A DNA stretch of 64,000 bases, from NCBI GenBank assembly GCA_023386955.1, contig JAEWIS010000017.1, positions 62,001 to 126,000 of the forward strand, written 5' to 3'. A model generated the notes under the pieces. That model saw nothing but the letters and a program-made list of their open reading frames with translations, searched no databases and was not told the origin of the DNA. This document shows, in pieces, positions 26,470 through 34,248 of this stretch. The DNA comes from Bacillota bacterium (GTDB lineage: Bacteria; Bacillota; Bacilli; Paenibacillales; NBRC-103111). Both the position numbers and the translations under genes were made by a program. Every line of letters starts with the position of its first letter. Positions within the stretch are counted from its first letter, which is position 1.

Positions 26470-26783
26470 ATGAGGTCCTCCCTTCTTAAATTCCGTTCAC
26501 CCCTGAACTAACACATTCCAGGCTTCTTGATATCTAACCGGTCTTGGGTTTGGCAGGTGCCGCAGCATAAACCGCTTTTCCCATCCGATCCGGCAAAAAA
26601 GGCCGAACCCGGCGCCCTTAGTCAGGGTTGCGGAGATTCGGCCTCTGGAAGTCCAGTCAGCGGATATTAAATTCATACTTTACTTATCGGAATTATGTTT
26701 ATATCTTACTTTCTTCCGGGCGCTTCCGTCAATAAGCTGATCCATAGTGTCACTGTACTGTCACAAGTGTCCAACACACCCTT
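26470..26783 (-). promoter_or_regulatory. Leader/intergenic region between the chemoreceptor gene and the nitrogenase-like operon
   Basis: No gene is seen here. Reading the minus strand: an 18 bp near-palindrome TGTCACTGTACTGTCACA (plus 26748-26765; 14 of 18 positions symmetric) lies 18 nt after the chemoreceptor stop. Then comes an AT-rich stretch (26661-26705) that could hold the operon promoter, then a terminator hairpin (26595-26644), then about 125 nt to the NifB-like start. The hairpin may end the chemoreceptor transcript or act as an attenuator in the operon leader. The near-palindrome is one base longer than the GlnR/TnrA pattern TGTNA-N7-TNACA. No SAM-riboswitch or T-box core was found. 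Confidence 0.45.
26595..26644 (-). terminator. Intrinsic terminator in the leader of the nitrogenase-like operon
   Basis: On the minus strand AGGCCGAA (26644-26637) pairs with TTCGGCCT (26607-26600) and is followed by a run of six T. A small internal hairpin CCCT/AGGG sits in the loop. It lies downstream of the chemoreceptor gene and about 130 nt upstream of the NifB-like start. Confidence 0.8.
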
Positions 26784-28550
26784 TTATAGGCTGAACTCAC
26801 CCATAACCCGGCTTAAATCCTTGGACTCCTGCTCCAGCCGTTCGGAATAACGGCGGATTTCCTTCATGGCGGAGACGGTTTCCCCAGCTTGCTCCGCAGC
26901 CTTCTTCGAGCGGTTAAAGCTCAGATCCGCAATACCCCTCAATCCCTCCGCCTGGCTGACGATCTCCTCCGAACCGGCGAAGGCCTCCTCCACCGCTGCC
27001 GACAAATCCGTCATCAACGCCGAAACGGAATCCACCTCGGCAGCAATCTCCTTGAACATTGCTCCAGCCTCCAGGGCCGATTTCATACCGGCTTCCGCCC
27101 CCTGGGCATTGCGCCGCATCTGCTCCGCCGCCTGCTGAGTGCCTCTGCGGAGCAGCCTCACGGCGTCAGCTGCCCGCTCCGAGGAATCCTTGGCTTCCTC
27201 CGCCAGCTTGCGCACCTCCTCCGCCACCACAGCGAAGCCTCTTCCATGCTCACCGGCCCGGGCCGCTTCAATAGAAGCGTTCAACGCCAGCAGATTGGTC
27301 TGGCTGGATATCTCCTTGATCAGTCCGGCAATCTCCGATATCCGTGCCGCTTCCTTGTCCAGCTGCGTCATCTGCTCCGCAGCCTCCTGTACGTCATGGC
27401 AGACCGTCTCCATTTCGGCCATAGCCCGTCCAATCACCTGGAGCCCCAGTCCCGCCTGCTCCGCCGAACGGGTGGAGGCTGACGCAGCGGATTCACCGGA
27501 GGCGGCCGTCATGCGGATAGCTGCTGCCATTTCCTGCAGAATACCTGTCATTTGCCCTACCTGGATGCTTTGGGTCCGGGCGCCTTCGTCAGTTTCATGG
27601 ACGGCTTGGGAGATGGCCAGCCCTGCGGATTCCGTGCGCACCGCCTGGTCCAGCAGCACCCGGGAGGATTGCTCCACAACTGTGGAGGAAGCGGCCAGCC
27701 GGTGAATCAGATTCTTCAGGGATTCCAGCATACGGTCCACAGAACCTCCCAGCTCTCCCAGCTCATCCTTGCGGGAAAAGGCTAACGGCTCCACCCGCAG
27801 ATCCCCTGCCGCCACCTGCTCCGCCACCCGGGCAATCCGCCGGATGGGAATGGACAGCTGCCGGGAAATCCACCAGCCTAATGCAGCAGAAAGCACCACC
27901 GCCGCACCACCCAGCAGCAGAATACTCCGGGATGCTGCCTTCGCACTGGCCTCCACTTGGAGAGTCACTTCCTTGGCCATGTCCGTGCTGTATTCCGTCA
28001 GTTCTTGAATGGCCGTTGCCAGCTTGGCCAGCTGCTCCTGGCCCGCCTCGAAGGGAGGTGCCCCTTCTGCGGCAGCCGTAGCCGCCCCTCCAAGCACAGC
28101 CCCCGCAGCTCCCGGCTGTCCTCCCGCTCCCCGGTTGGCCATTTCCTGCAAAACCGGCACCATATCCTCCGTATATTGAGTAAGCGCGGCCTCAATCGTA
28201 GTCAGAAGCTCCTGGGATTTAGCATCCAAATCCCTCTGTTTGATGGTATCCAGAAGCCCTGTCAGCTGAGTCCGCTGCTTCTCCATAGCTGCAGCAATTT
28301 GCTCCTGACGGTCTGCCGCAGATGCCCCCGAATATTGCATCAGCCCCTTCTCCATGCCACTGCTGGCATTTTGCAGCTGGATCAAGGCCGCAATGGGCAC
28401 TACCGTATTCTCATACATCGCGTTCATATCCCGTGCCGCCACATGGAGCTTCTGAAACCCGATCCCTCCCGTCACCAGCAGCATGACAATCATCAGCCCT
28501 ACCAAAAACCCCATTTTCTGCGATGTCTTCCGGTTGGCAAACCAGTTCAT
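26784..28550 (-). CDS. Methyl-accepting chemotaxis protein
   Basis: 588 residues. First membrane helix at about 12-33, an extracytoplasmic four-helix-bundle-type sensor domain to about 205 (with an unusual Gly/Ala-rich insert [21 protein letters not shown]), second helix about 208-230, HAMP, and a long coiled-coil signalling domain with the highly conserved hairpin tip [30 protein letters not shown] (in two parts within residues 425-460). The frame continues upstream, but GGAGGCG sets the ATG at 28550. Being next to the nitrogenase-like operon on the same strand, it could sense the same compound that the importer takes up; this is only a positional hint. Confidence 0.9.
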   Translation of the reverse strand: MNWFANRKTSQKMGFLVGLMIVMLLVTGGIGFQKLHVAARDMNAMYENTVVPIAALIQLQNASSGMEKGLMQYSGASAADRQEQIAAAMEKQRTQLTGLLDTIKQRDLDAKSQELLTTIEAALTQYTEDMVPVLQEMANRGAGGQPGAAGAVLGGAATAAAEGAPPFEAGQEQLAKLATAIQELTEYSTDMAKEVTLQVEASAKAASRSILLLGGAAVVLSAALGWWISRQLSIPIRRIARVAEQVAAGDLRVEPLAFSRKDELGELGGSVDRMLESLKNLIHRLAASSTVVEQSSRVLLDQAVRTESAGLAISQAVHETDEGARTQSIQVGQMTGILQEMAAAIRMTAASGESAASASTRSAEQAGLGLQVIGRAMAEMETVCHDVQEAAEQMTQLDKEAARISEIAGLIKEISSQTNLLALNASIEAARAGEHGRGFAVVAEEVRKLAEEAKDSSERAADAVRLLRRGTQQAAEQMRRNAQGAEAGMKSALEAGAMFKEIAAEVDSVSALMTDLSAAVEEAFAGSEEIVSQAEGLRGIADLSFNRSKKAAEQAGETVSAMKEIRRYSERLEQESKDLSRVMGEFSL

Positions 28551-28764
28551 ATCCCGACGCCTCCTGTATGTATGCCTGATCTTTCCATATGCGATGGACC
28601 AAGCATACCCCGGCAATATGAGAAGGAACTGAAGCCAAGCTTAAAGGTTGCTGAATTCACCAGGAACCTGAATTTGCCCCTGCCCATAAGATGGTGGAGG
28701 GAGTTTTTACCGATGCATACCTGCTCCGCTCTCAAAAATTTTTTCCGCCGCTTCCGGTTTTTTC

Positions 28765-28792
28765 TTGCAATTTTTGCCCATCATTGTAATAG
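28765..28792 (+). promoter_or_regulatory. Candidate promoter of the GH15 gene
   Basis: TTGCAA (28765-28770), 16 bp spacer and TAATAG (28787-28792) lie 27 nt before the GH15 start codon. Boxes are imperfect; the position fits. The remaining divergent region 28551-28764 shows no other clear signal. Confidence 0.4.
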
Positions 28793-28818
28793 TAGATTCA
28801 TAGAAGGGAAGTGATGAC

Positions 28819-30819
28819 ATGCCTCGACATTATTCGATTGGCAACGGTAATTTTCTGATCAATTTGGATGACCATTCTTTTATTCGCGATATCTACTATC
28901 CCTTTGTGGGCCAGCTCAATCACGTGGGGGGCTACCAATGCCGGGTCGGCATGTGGGTGGACGGCAGCTTCGCCTGGCTTTCCGATGCGGGGTGGTCATT
29001 CCGGCATGCCTATGAAGAGGATTCCCTGATCACCAATTTGCAGGCAACGCATAACGGCCTGGGCATAACGCTAACCATCAATGACGGCGTCCACCAGCGG
29101 GAGGCCATATATATCAAGCGGATCGTCATTAAGAATGAACGGGATACGGAGCGGGAGGTCCGCTTCTTTTTCCAGCAGGATATGATGATCAATGAAACGG
29201 AGGTCGGCGATACCGCGGCCTATTATCCGTCCAACAATACCTTGTTCCATTATAAAAAAGACCGCTACTTCATGTTCAACGGCTCCACGGGCACAGAGGG
29301 CATCTACCAATACACCACCGGGGTCAAACGGTTCCATTCCGCCGAAGGCACCTGGCGCGATGCGGAGGACGGGGTGTTAAGCGGCAACGGTATTTCCCAG
29401 GGCTCCGTAGACAGCACCATCAGCTTCCGGCTGAAGGTCCCGGCTCAAGGCGAAGCCACCATGTATTACTGGATGAGCATCGGCAAAAATCTCGAGGAAG
29501 TCAAGAAGCTGGATAAATACGTCAAGGACAGCCAGCCGGGCAAGCTGCTGGACCGGGTGAAGATCTACTGGCAGCGGTGGGTGAATAAGTCCGAGCGCAA
29601 CTACGGTGATCTGCCCCTGGACGTGATTAAGCTCTTCAAGCACAGCCTTCTCATCGTGCGGACCCAAACGGATGTGAACGGCGCTATTGTCGCCGCCAAT
29701 GATACGGATATTCTCCAACACAACCGGGACCATTACAGCTACATGTGGCCGCGGGATGGGGCGCTTGTGGCCTACGCTATGTCCATGGCCGGTTATTCGG
29801 GCATGGTGGCCCCCTTCTTCAAATTCTGCTCCGACGCTTTGACGCCGGACGGCTTTCTCCATCATAAGTACAACCCGGACGGTACCGTGGGCTCCAGCTG
29901 GCACCCGTATATCTATGAAGGCGCCACCCGCCTGCCTATCCAGGAGGACGAAACAGCCTTGGTGCTGTATGCCCTGTGGCAGGACTTTGCCAAACACGGC
30001 AACATCGAGCTGCCCCAGTCCCTGTTCCGCACCCTGATCCGCCGGGCGGCCCGTTTCCTGGCGGCCTTCATCGATCCGGAGCTGGGGCTGCCCCAGCCCA
30101 GCTATGATCTGTGGGAGGAGCGCTACGGCATCTTCACCTTCACCTGCTCCGCCGTTTATGGCGGGCTGGTGGCCGCCTCCAACTTCTGCAGCCTGTTCGG
30201 CGACGATGACCGCAGCAGCCGCTTCCTCCAGGCAGCCATGAACATCCGCTCCGCTATGCTGGAGCATCTGTGGGATGAGGATTTGGGCCGTTTTGTCCGG
30301 GGCCTGTATTTGGAGGATGGCAAGTGGGTGAAGGATACCACGCTGGAGTCCAGCATCTACGGCATCTTCGAATTCGGCGTATTGCCGGCGGATGATCCCT
30401 GTGTGGTGAAAACGATGACCGCCATCAAGGAAGGCCTCTCCGCCAAAACCTCCGTGGGCGGCATTGCCCGGTACTACCATGACTACTACTTCCAACGCAG
30501 CTCCAATATTGAGCTGGTGCCCGGCAACCCGTGGATCATCTGCACCCTGTGGACGGCGGAGTGGGAAATCGAGATGGCCAAAACCTTAGGCGAGCTGGAA
30601 ACGCCGCGGCGCACGCTGGAATGGGTGGTCTCCCATGCCATGGAAAGCGGCATCCTGCCGGAGCAGCTGGACCCCTTCGACGGCAGCCCGGTATCCGTGG
30701 CTCCCCTGACCTGGTCCCACGCCACCTTCATTCTGGCTGTGGTCAAATACGCCACCAAATACCGGCAGCTCAGCGCCATCCAGGACCCGGTGGCCAGCCG
30801 TATGCCCGGTTTTATGTAA
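28819..30819 (+). CDS. Glycoside hydrolase family 15 (glucoamylase/trehalase-like) enzyme
   Basis: 666 residues, no signal peptide, so intracellular. The N-terminal 250 residues form the beta-sandwich domain usual in bacterial GH15 proteins; the C-terminal (alpha/alpha)6 barrel carries SYMWPRDGALVAYAMSMAGY and the QEDETALVLYALW segment with the likely acid Glu, and NPWIICTLWTAEWEIEMA near the second carboxylate. GH15 enzymes release glucose from maltooligosaccharides, isomaltose or trehalose. GGAAGTGATGAC lies before the ATG. It is a single-gene unit with its own terminator at 30846-30876. Confidence 0.88.
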   Translation: MPRHYSIGNGNFLINLDDHSFIRDIYYPFVGQLNHVGGYQCRVGMWVDGSFAWLSDAGWSFRHAYEEDSLITNLQATHNGLGITLTINDGVHQREAIYIKRIVIKNERDTEREVRFFFQQDMMINETEVGDTAAYYPSNNTLFHYKKDRYFMFNGSTGTEGIYQYTTGVKRFHSAEGTWRDAEDGVLSGNGISQGSVDSTISFRLKVPAQGEATMYYWMSIGKNLEEVKKLDKYVKDSQPGKLLDRVKIYWQRWVNKSERNYGDLPLDVIKLFKHSLLIVRTQTDVNGAIVAANDTDILQHNRDHYSYMWPRDGALVAYAMSMAGYSGMVAPFFKFCSDALTPDGFLHHKYNPDGTVGSSWHPYIYEGATRLPIQEDETALVLYALWQDFAKHGNIELPQSLFRTLIRRAARFLAAFIDPELGLPQPSYDLWEERYGIFTFTCSAVYGGLVAASNFCSLFGDDDRSSRFLQAAMNIRSAMLEHLWDEDLGRFVRGLYLEDGKWVKDTTLESSIYGIFEFGVLPADDPCVVKTMTAIKEGLSAKTSVGGIARYYHDYYFQRSSNIELVPGNPWIICTLWTAEWEIEMAKTLGELETPRRTLEWVVSHAMESGILPEQLDPFDGSPVSVAPLTWSHATFILAVVKYATKYRQLSAIQDPVASRMPGFM

Positions 30820-30845
30820 AGGCGGAAGCCTCAATTGTACGCTAA

Positions 30846-30886
30846 CAAAGCCAAGCGGAGCTTCCGCCTGGCTTTGTATTATTTTT
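30846..30886 (+). terminator. Intrinsic terminator after the GH15 gene
   Basis: CAAAGCCA-GCGGA pairs with TCCGC-GGCTTTG (30846-30876), followed by a T-rich stretch TATTATTTTT. Confidence 0.8.
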
Positions 30887-30887
30887 G

Positions 30888-30970
30888 CGCTTGGTCTTGG
30901 TATAGTTTAACGCTTGGCCTTGGTTTTGCACGTGCACGTGGCTGTGGTTTTCGCTTGGCCTTGGTTTTGC
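30888..30970. repeat. Direct repeats downstream of the GH15 gene
   Basis: CGCTTGGCCTTGGTTTTGC occurs exactly at 30911-30929 and 30952-30970 (41 bp apart), with a degenerate third copy CGCTTGGTCTTGGTATAG at 30888-30905. The rest of the non-coding stretch 30820-31316 holds the terminator and array A; no gene is seen in it. Confidence 0.8.
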
Positions 30971-31036
30971 GCCTGATTTGCCCCCACTTTGGCTTATCTT
31001 CGCTATTTCCCTTGGTTTGGTCCTCTCCTCCAGGAT

Positions 31037-31229
31037 GTAAGCGCCATAAAATGTATGCTATTCCTCCGCAGAGTCCCCAAAAATGCCAAATAGCGTACAT
31101 AAAATGTACGCTATCCCTTCCGATTCCCCTCAAAATGGCCGATTCTGATGCCTTAGCATACATTTTATGTATCCTATTGGGCAAAAAACCGGCCTGCTGT
31201 GCCAATAGCATACATTTGTGGACCGTTAT
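31037..31229. repeat. Array A: four palindromic units, pitch 53/63/52 bp
   Basis: Units of about 25 bp built on ATAGCRTACATTTTAT. Unit 2 (31090-31114) is a near-perfect palindrome, unit 3 (31153-31177) nearly so; unit 1 (31037-31061) keeps only its right half and unit 4 (31205-31229) mainly its left half. Unit centres are 31049, 31102, 31165 and 31217. It lies between the convergent GH15 and GcvH-like genes. Confidence 0.75.
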
Positions 31230-31316
31230 CATCATCTACGAGGTCATGCCCCCACTCCCACAGCCGGAATAGCCACCCATGCTGCGGTTGTTTCAGGATA
31301 GCGGCTGGGCTCCTTG

Positions 31317-31646
31317 TCAGAACCCCTCCGCCTCCTCCACTTCAATGAGCCAGCAGCGGTCCCCCGGCTGATGATGCAGGATCCCCGGGTTTTTCTCCAC
31401 CAGCCCGTTGACCAGCACCACCTTGCCCGAAACCGGAGGCGGCAGCTCAATCTCCCCCGCCAAGGTTTCGATCAATAGACAGGGATGCCCCCGCAGGACA
31501 TGATCCCCCTCCACCGGAAGCTCCACATGGACGATCAAGCCGCATTCATCTGCGGCATCCTCTGTTAAACCAACGGCCGTTTTGCCGCCTGCCAGCTTTT
31601 TGGTCCACAACCAGGAGGTTGGGCCGATACGAATTTCATTCAGCAT
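31317..31646 (-). CDS. GcvH-like protein lacking the lipoyl-lysine
   Basis: 109 residues with the glycine-cleavage H-protein/lipoyl-domain fold throughout (ECGLIVHVELPVEGDHVLRG, PPPVSGKVVLVNGLVEKNPG, GDRCWLIEVEE). In GcvH the lipoylated Lys is in ESVKAVSD before the SPVSG turn. Here the same place reads ETLAGEIELPPPVSG, so the Lys is replaced by A63. The protein therefore cannot carry lipoate at the usual position. It lies 329 nt downstream of the lipoate-protein ligase gene on the same strand, beyond that gene's terminator. AAGGGG precedes the ATG. It is probably a non-catalytic derivative of GcvH, perhaps a binding or regulatory protein. Confidence 0.8.
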   Translation of the reverse strand: MLNEIRIGPTSWLWTKKLAGGKTAVGLTEDAADECGLIVHVELPVEGDHVLRGHPCLLIETLAGEIELPPPVSGKVVLVNGLVEKNPGILHHQPGDRCWLIEVEEAEGF

Positions 31647-31975
31647 GGGATAACCCCTTTACATGTCATTGAAAATCAGTCAGTGGATATTGTTTACTGG
31701 ATTTTAGTCATCAGCCATGCCAGTCGGCTCTTTTACCCGTTTTTGCACGCAGTCTCCAGCGTCCGGAAACCCGCTCTTCCCATCGTTACGCTCACAAGAC
31801 CATGACGGCTCGCAGCTCCGTTCCCCCTTATTTTACCTCCGGGTGGCAGGGCTCAAAACGGCTATAACGCTTACAATATGACATATCTATGACGTTCTTC
31901 GGAATTTCCTCAAAATGCTTGTATAGAAAACAAAAAAACACCGGCTCTCTTAGCCCGGTGTTCGTACGTACATAC
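31647..31975. other. Intergenic region without a gene
   Basis: Apart from the lplJ terminator at 31932-31962 I see no gene or clear regulatory signal in this 329 nt stretch. Confidence 0.6.
31932..31962 (-). terminator. Intrinsic terminator after lplJ
   Basis: AACACCGG/CCGGTGTT stem (31937-31944 with 31955-31962), followed on the minus strand by seven T. Confidence 0.85.
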
Positions 31976-32965
31976 CTAAAACATCAAACCCAGCCACTGC
32001 TCCCGGGTCATCGGGCCAAAATAACGGGACAGCTCCACATCCTCCAGCAGCTTCTCCACGGCGCTCTCCTCATACCGGACACCCTGCAGCTTCGCCGCAA
32101 ACTCGGCCGCATCCTCCGCACCGAAGAAATCGCCGTAAATAACGGCGCCGGCTATAACCCCTCCTGCCACATCCAGCCTAAGATCGAAGGTACCGATTCC
32201 CTCCAGCCTGCCCGTTTTGCGGATATTAAAGGCGGGGGACTTGCCGTAATTCCAGTCCCAGCTTCTGTAACGCTCATCCGCCAGCTGCCGCACCGCTGCC
32301 CATTCGGCTTCACTGAGCTGGTACTCGGGAATACCCTCACCGCCGAAAATCGAAACCAGCAGCTTCCGCTTGAACTCGTCCATGGTAATGGGCTCTGCCA
32401 AAAATTCCGAAATATTGGCCACCCGGCTGCGGATGGACTTAACTCCCTTGGACTTAATCTTGTCCTGATTCACATTCAGCGCCGAAACCACATTCTCGAT
32501 TTCCGAAGCCAGCATCAGGGTGCCGTGGCTGAACATACGGCCCTTAGTTACAAACTGGGCGTTGCCCGAGATTTTGCGTTCCCCAACCTGGATATCATTG
32601 CGTCCCGTCAATTGGGCATCAACGCCAAGGGAATGGAGGGCCTGCACCACCGGCTCCGTAAACTTGCGGAAGTTGTGGAAGGATTGCCCGTCGTCCTTGG
32701 TAATGAAGCTGAAGTTCAGATTGCCCAAATCATGGTAAACCGCTCCCCCGCCGGACAACCGCCGCACCACATGGATGCCGTGCTCCTTCACATAAGCCCC
32801 GTTGATTTCTTCTACCGTATTCTGGTTTTTGCCGATGATGATGGAGGGTTCATTAATATAGAAGAGCAAGAAGTCCTCACCGGTGTTGATGTGCTTTAAT
32901 GCATATTCCTCCAGGGCCAGATTGACCGCAGGATCGGTAATACCCTTATTGTCGATGAACAGCAT
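31976..32965 (-). CDS. lplJ: Lipoate-protein ligase
   Basis: 329 residues. Catalyses ATP-dependent attachment of free lipoate to lipoyl domains. The N-terminal catalytic domain contains VVRRLSGGGAVYHDLGNLNFSF (RRxSGGGxVxHD signature, residues 68-90), the lysine in GRNDIQVGERKISGNAQ (active Lys near 132) and the SHGTLML strand. The C-terminal accessory domain follows from about 250. Length and motifs match Bacillus LplJ. GGGAGG stands just before the ATG. Single-gene transcript ending at 31932-31962. Confidence 0.92.
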   Translation of the reverse strand: MLFIDNKGITDPAVNLALEEYALKHINTGEDFLLFYINEPSIIIGKNQNTVEEINGAYVKEHGIHVVRRLSGGGAVYHDLGNLNFSFITKDDGQSFHNFRKFTEPVVQALHSLGVDAQLTGRNDIQVGERKISGNAQFVTKGRMFSHGTLMLASEIENVVSALNVNQDKIKSKGVKSIRSRVANISEFLAEPITMDEFKRKLLVSIFGGEGIPEYQLSEAEWAAVRQLADERYRSWDWNYGKSPAFNIRKTGRLEGIGTFDLRLDVAGGVIAGAVIYGDFFGAEDAAEFAAKLQGVRYEESAVEKLLEDVELSRYFGPMTREQWLGLMF

Positions 32966-33123
32966 GGAAGGCCTCCCTACAGATTATTTTGATGAACCGT
33001 GCTCTGCCATACAGCGGCTTGCCCTTCTTTCATGGCCAACTTGTCCGACTTATCCGCCGGTTCTTCTATTATATAAGAATAGGCAATATTTTGAACACCA
33101 AACCTGGCATAAGCTTTCCGTCC

Positions 33124-33168
33124 GAAAAAAAAGCCCCGCTGCAAAGGAGATCCCGTGCAACGGAGCGC
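33124..33168 (-). terminator. Intrinsic terminator after ahpC
   Basis: On the minus strand GCTCCGTTGCA pairs with TGCAGCGGGGC (two G-T wobbles) and is followed by TTTTTTTT. Confidence 0.75.
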
Positions 33169-33211
33169 TGATGTTTTGTCTAATCTGAAATGCTGCCGGT
33201 TTAGGGTCTGT

Positions 33212-33760
33212 CTAGTTAGCTACCAGGTGCTTGTCACCCTTCTTCCAGCCTACCGGGCACAGTCCGCCGGACTGCAGAGCCTCCAGCACACGGAGAGTTT
33301 CCTCCACGCTGCGTCCTACATTGTTGTGGTGGACCACCTGGTATTGAAGCTCACCTTCCGGATTGATGATGAACAGGCCGCGCAGGGCAATGCCTTCTTC
33401 TTCAATGTAAACGCCGTAATCCTTGGATACCGACTTAGTGATGTCGGAGGCCAGCGGGAAGCTCAGCTTGCCCAGACCATTGGCGGATTGCGCAGTGTTG
33501 ATCCATGCCTTATGGGTATGTACGCTGTCGATGCTGACGCCCAGGATCTCGGTATCCAGCTCCTCGAATTTGGAAGCAGCGTCGGAGATCGCCGTAATTT
33601 CCGTCGGACAAACGAAGGTAAAATCCAACGGATAGAAGAACAGAACCAGCCACTTGCCTTTGTAGTCGGCCAGGCTTGCCTTGCTGAAGCCTTCGCCATT
33701 GCCTAGAGCCGTCTCCATTGTAAAATCCGGTGCCGCTTTGCCTACCAAACGTTCTGCCAT
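33212..33760 (-). CDS. ahpC: Peroxiredoxin AhpC (typical 2-Cys)
   Basis: 182 residues. Peroxidatic C51 lies in FVCPTE and resolving C168 in LCPVGW, the arrangement of AhpC subunits that are recycled by AhpF or a thioredoxin-like partner. Reduces hydrogen peroxide and organic peroxides in the cytoplasm. A TTG at 33766 opens the frame, but AGGAGG is 9 nt before the ATG at 33760, so that is the start. No ahpF is adjacent. No convincing PerR box was seen in the upstream region. Confidence 0.93.
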   Translation of the reverse strand: MAERLVGKAAPDFTMETALGNGEGFSKASLADYKGKWLVLFFYPLDFTFVCPTEITAISDAASKFEELDTEILGVSIDSVHTHKAWINTAQSANGLGKLSFPLASDITKSVSKDYGVYIEEEGIALRGLFIINPEGELQYQVVHHNNVGRSVEETLRVLEALQSGGLCPVGWKKGDKHLVAN

Positions 33761-34248
33761 GTTCAAAAACCTCCTGAGATGATCATAATATAAGGAAAGC
33801 CACGCTGCTATGGACGAGGCTTTACGGGCGGTATAGGTGATAACCCTATCTAATTGAGTGGTAATCTATTATTTAACATTTTACAAACCAAATCCTAACA
33901 CTCAACTAATAGAAAGTCAATTCATGGATTTAATATTTACTAGTAATAAATATAAACATTTTGTGAACATACTCAGGGGGTGGGGATAAATCATATATAA
34001 GGAATTATTGTAAAAATTCCCCTTGAAGTTTAATGTGGAGTATTTTATAATGAAAACGTGTGCAAGGGAAGATTACACATACAAACTTTCATCTGTTTGC
34101 CCTGTGCATAGAGTTGGTTTTCCATTGATCCCACAGTCCAAGGAGGCGGTCCTGCATTTCAAATTCATGTTCATCCGAGGCGGCAATTGTTTTGAACTTT
34201 TCAAAATGTAACCGTTGTCACAACGCTTCTAAAACAAGGAGGATGTAA
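33761..34248. other. AT-rich intergenic region between ahpC and the pectate lyase gene
   Basis: 488 nt, clearly richer in A and T than the surroundings. It must hold the ahpC promoter (minus) and it holds the pectate lyase promoter at 34023-34051. A 62-codon open frame at 34023-34211 overlaps that promoter, has no ribosome site and is not called. Confidence 0.5.
34023..34051 (+). promoter_or_regulatory. Sigma-A promoter of the pectate lyase gene
   Basis: TTGAAG (34023-34028), 17 bp spacer and perfect TATAAT (34046-34051). The transcript would have an untranslated leader of about 190 nt before the ATG at 34249. Confidence 0.7.

Noticed and set aside
26470..26783. SAM riboswitch or T-box in the leader of the nitrogenase-like operon
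   Set aside because: The GCAACC-like stretch is there, but the rest of the SAM-I/IV core is not, and the T-box sequence GGTGGTACC is missing.
33761..34022. PerR box upstream of ahpC
   Set aside because: Only one half resembles the consensus (AATATAAG); the other half does not fit.
34023..34211. Small open frame of 62 codons before the pectate lyase
   Set aside because: It overlaps the -35/-10 promoter, has no ribosome site and no recognisable features.
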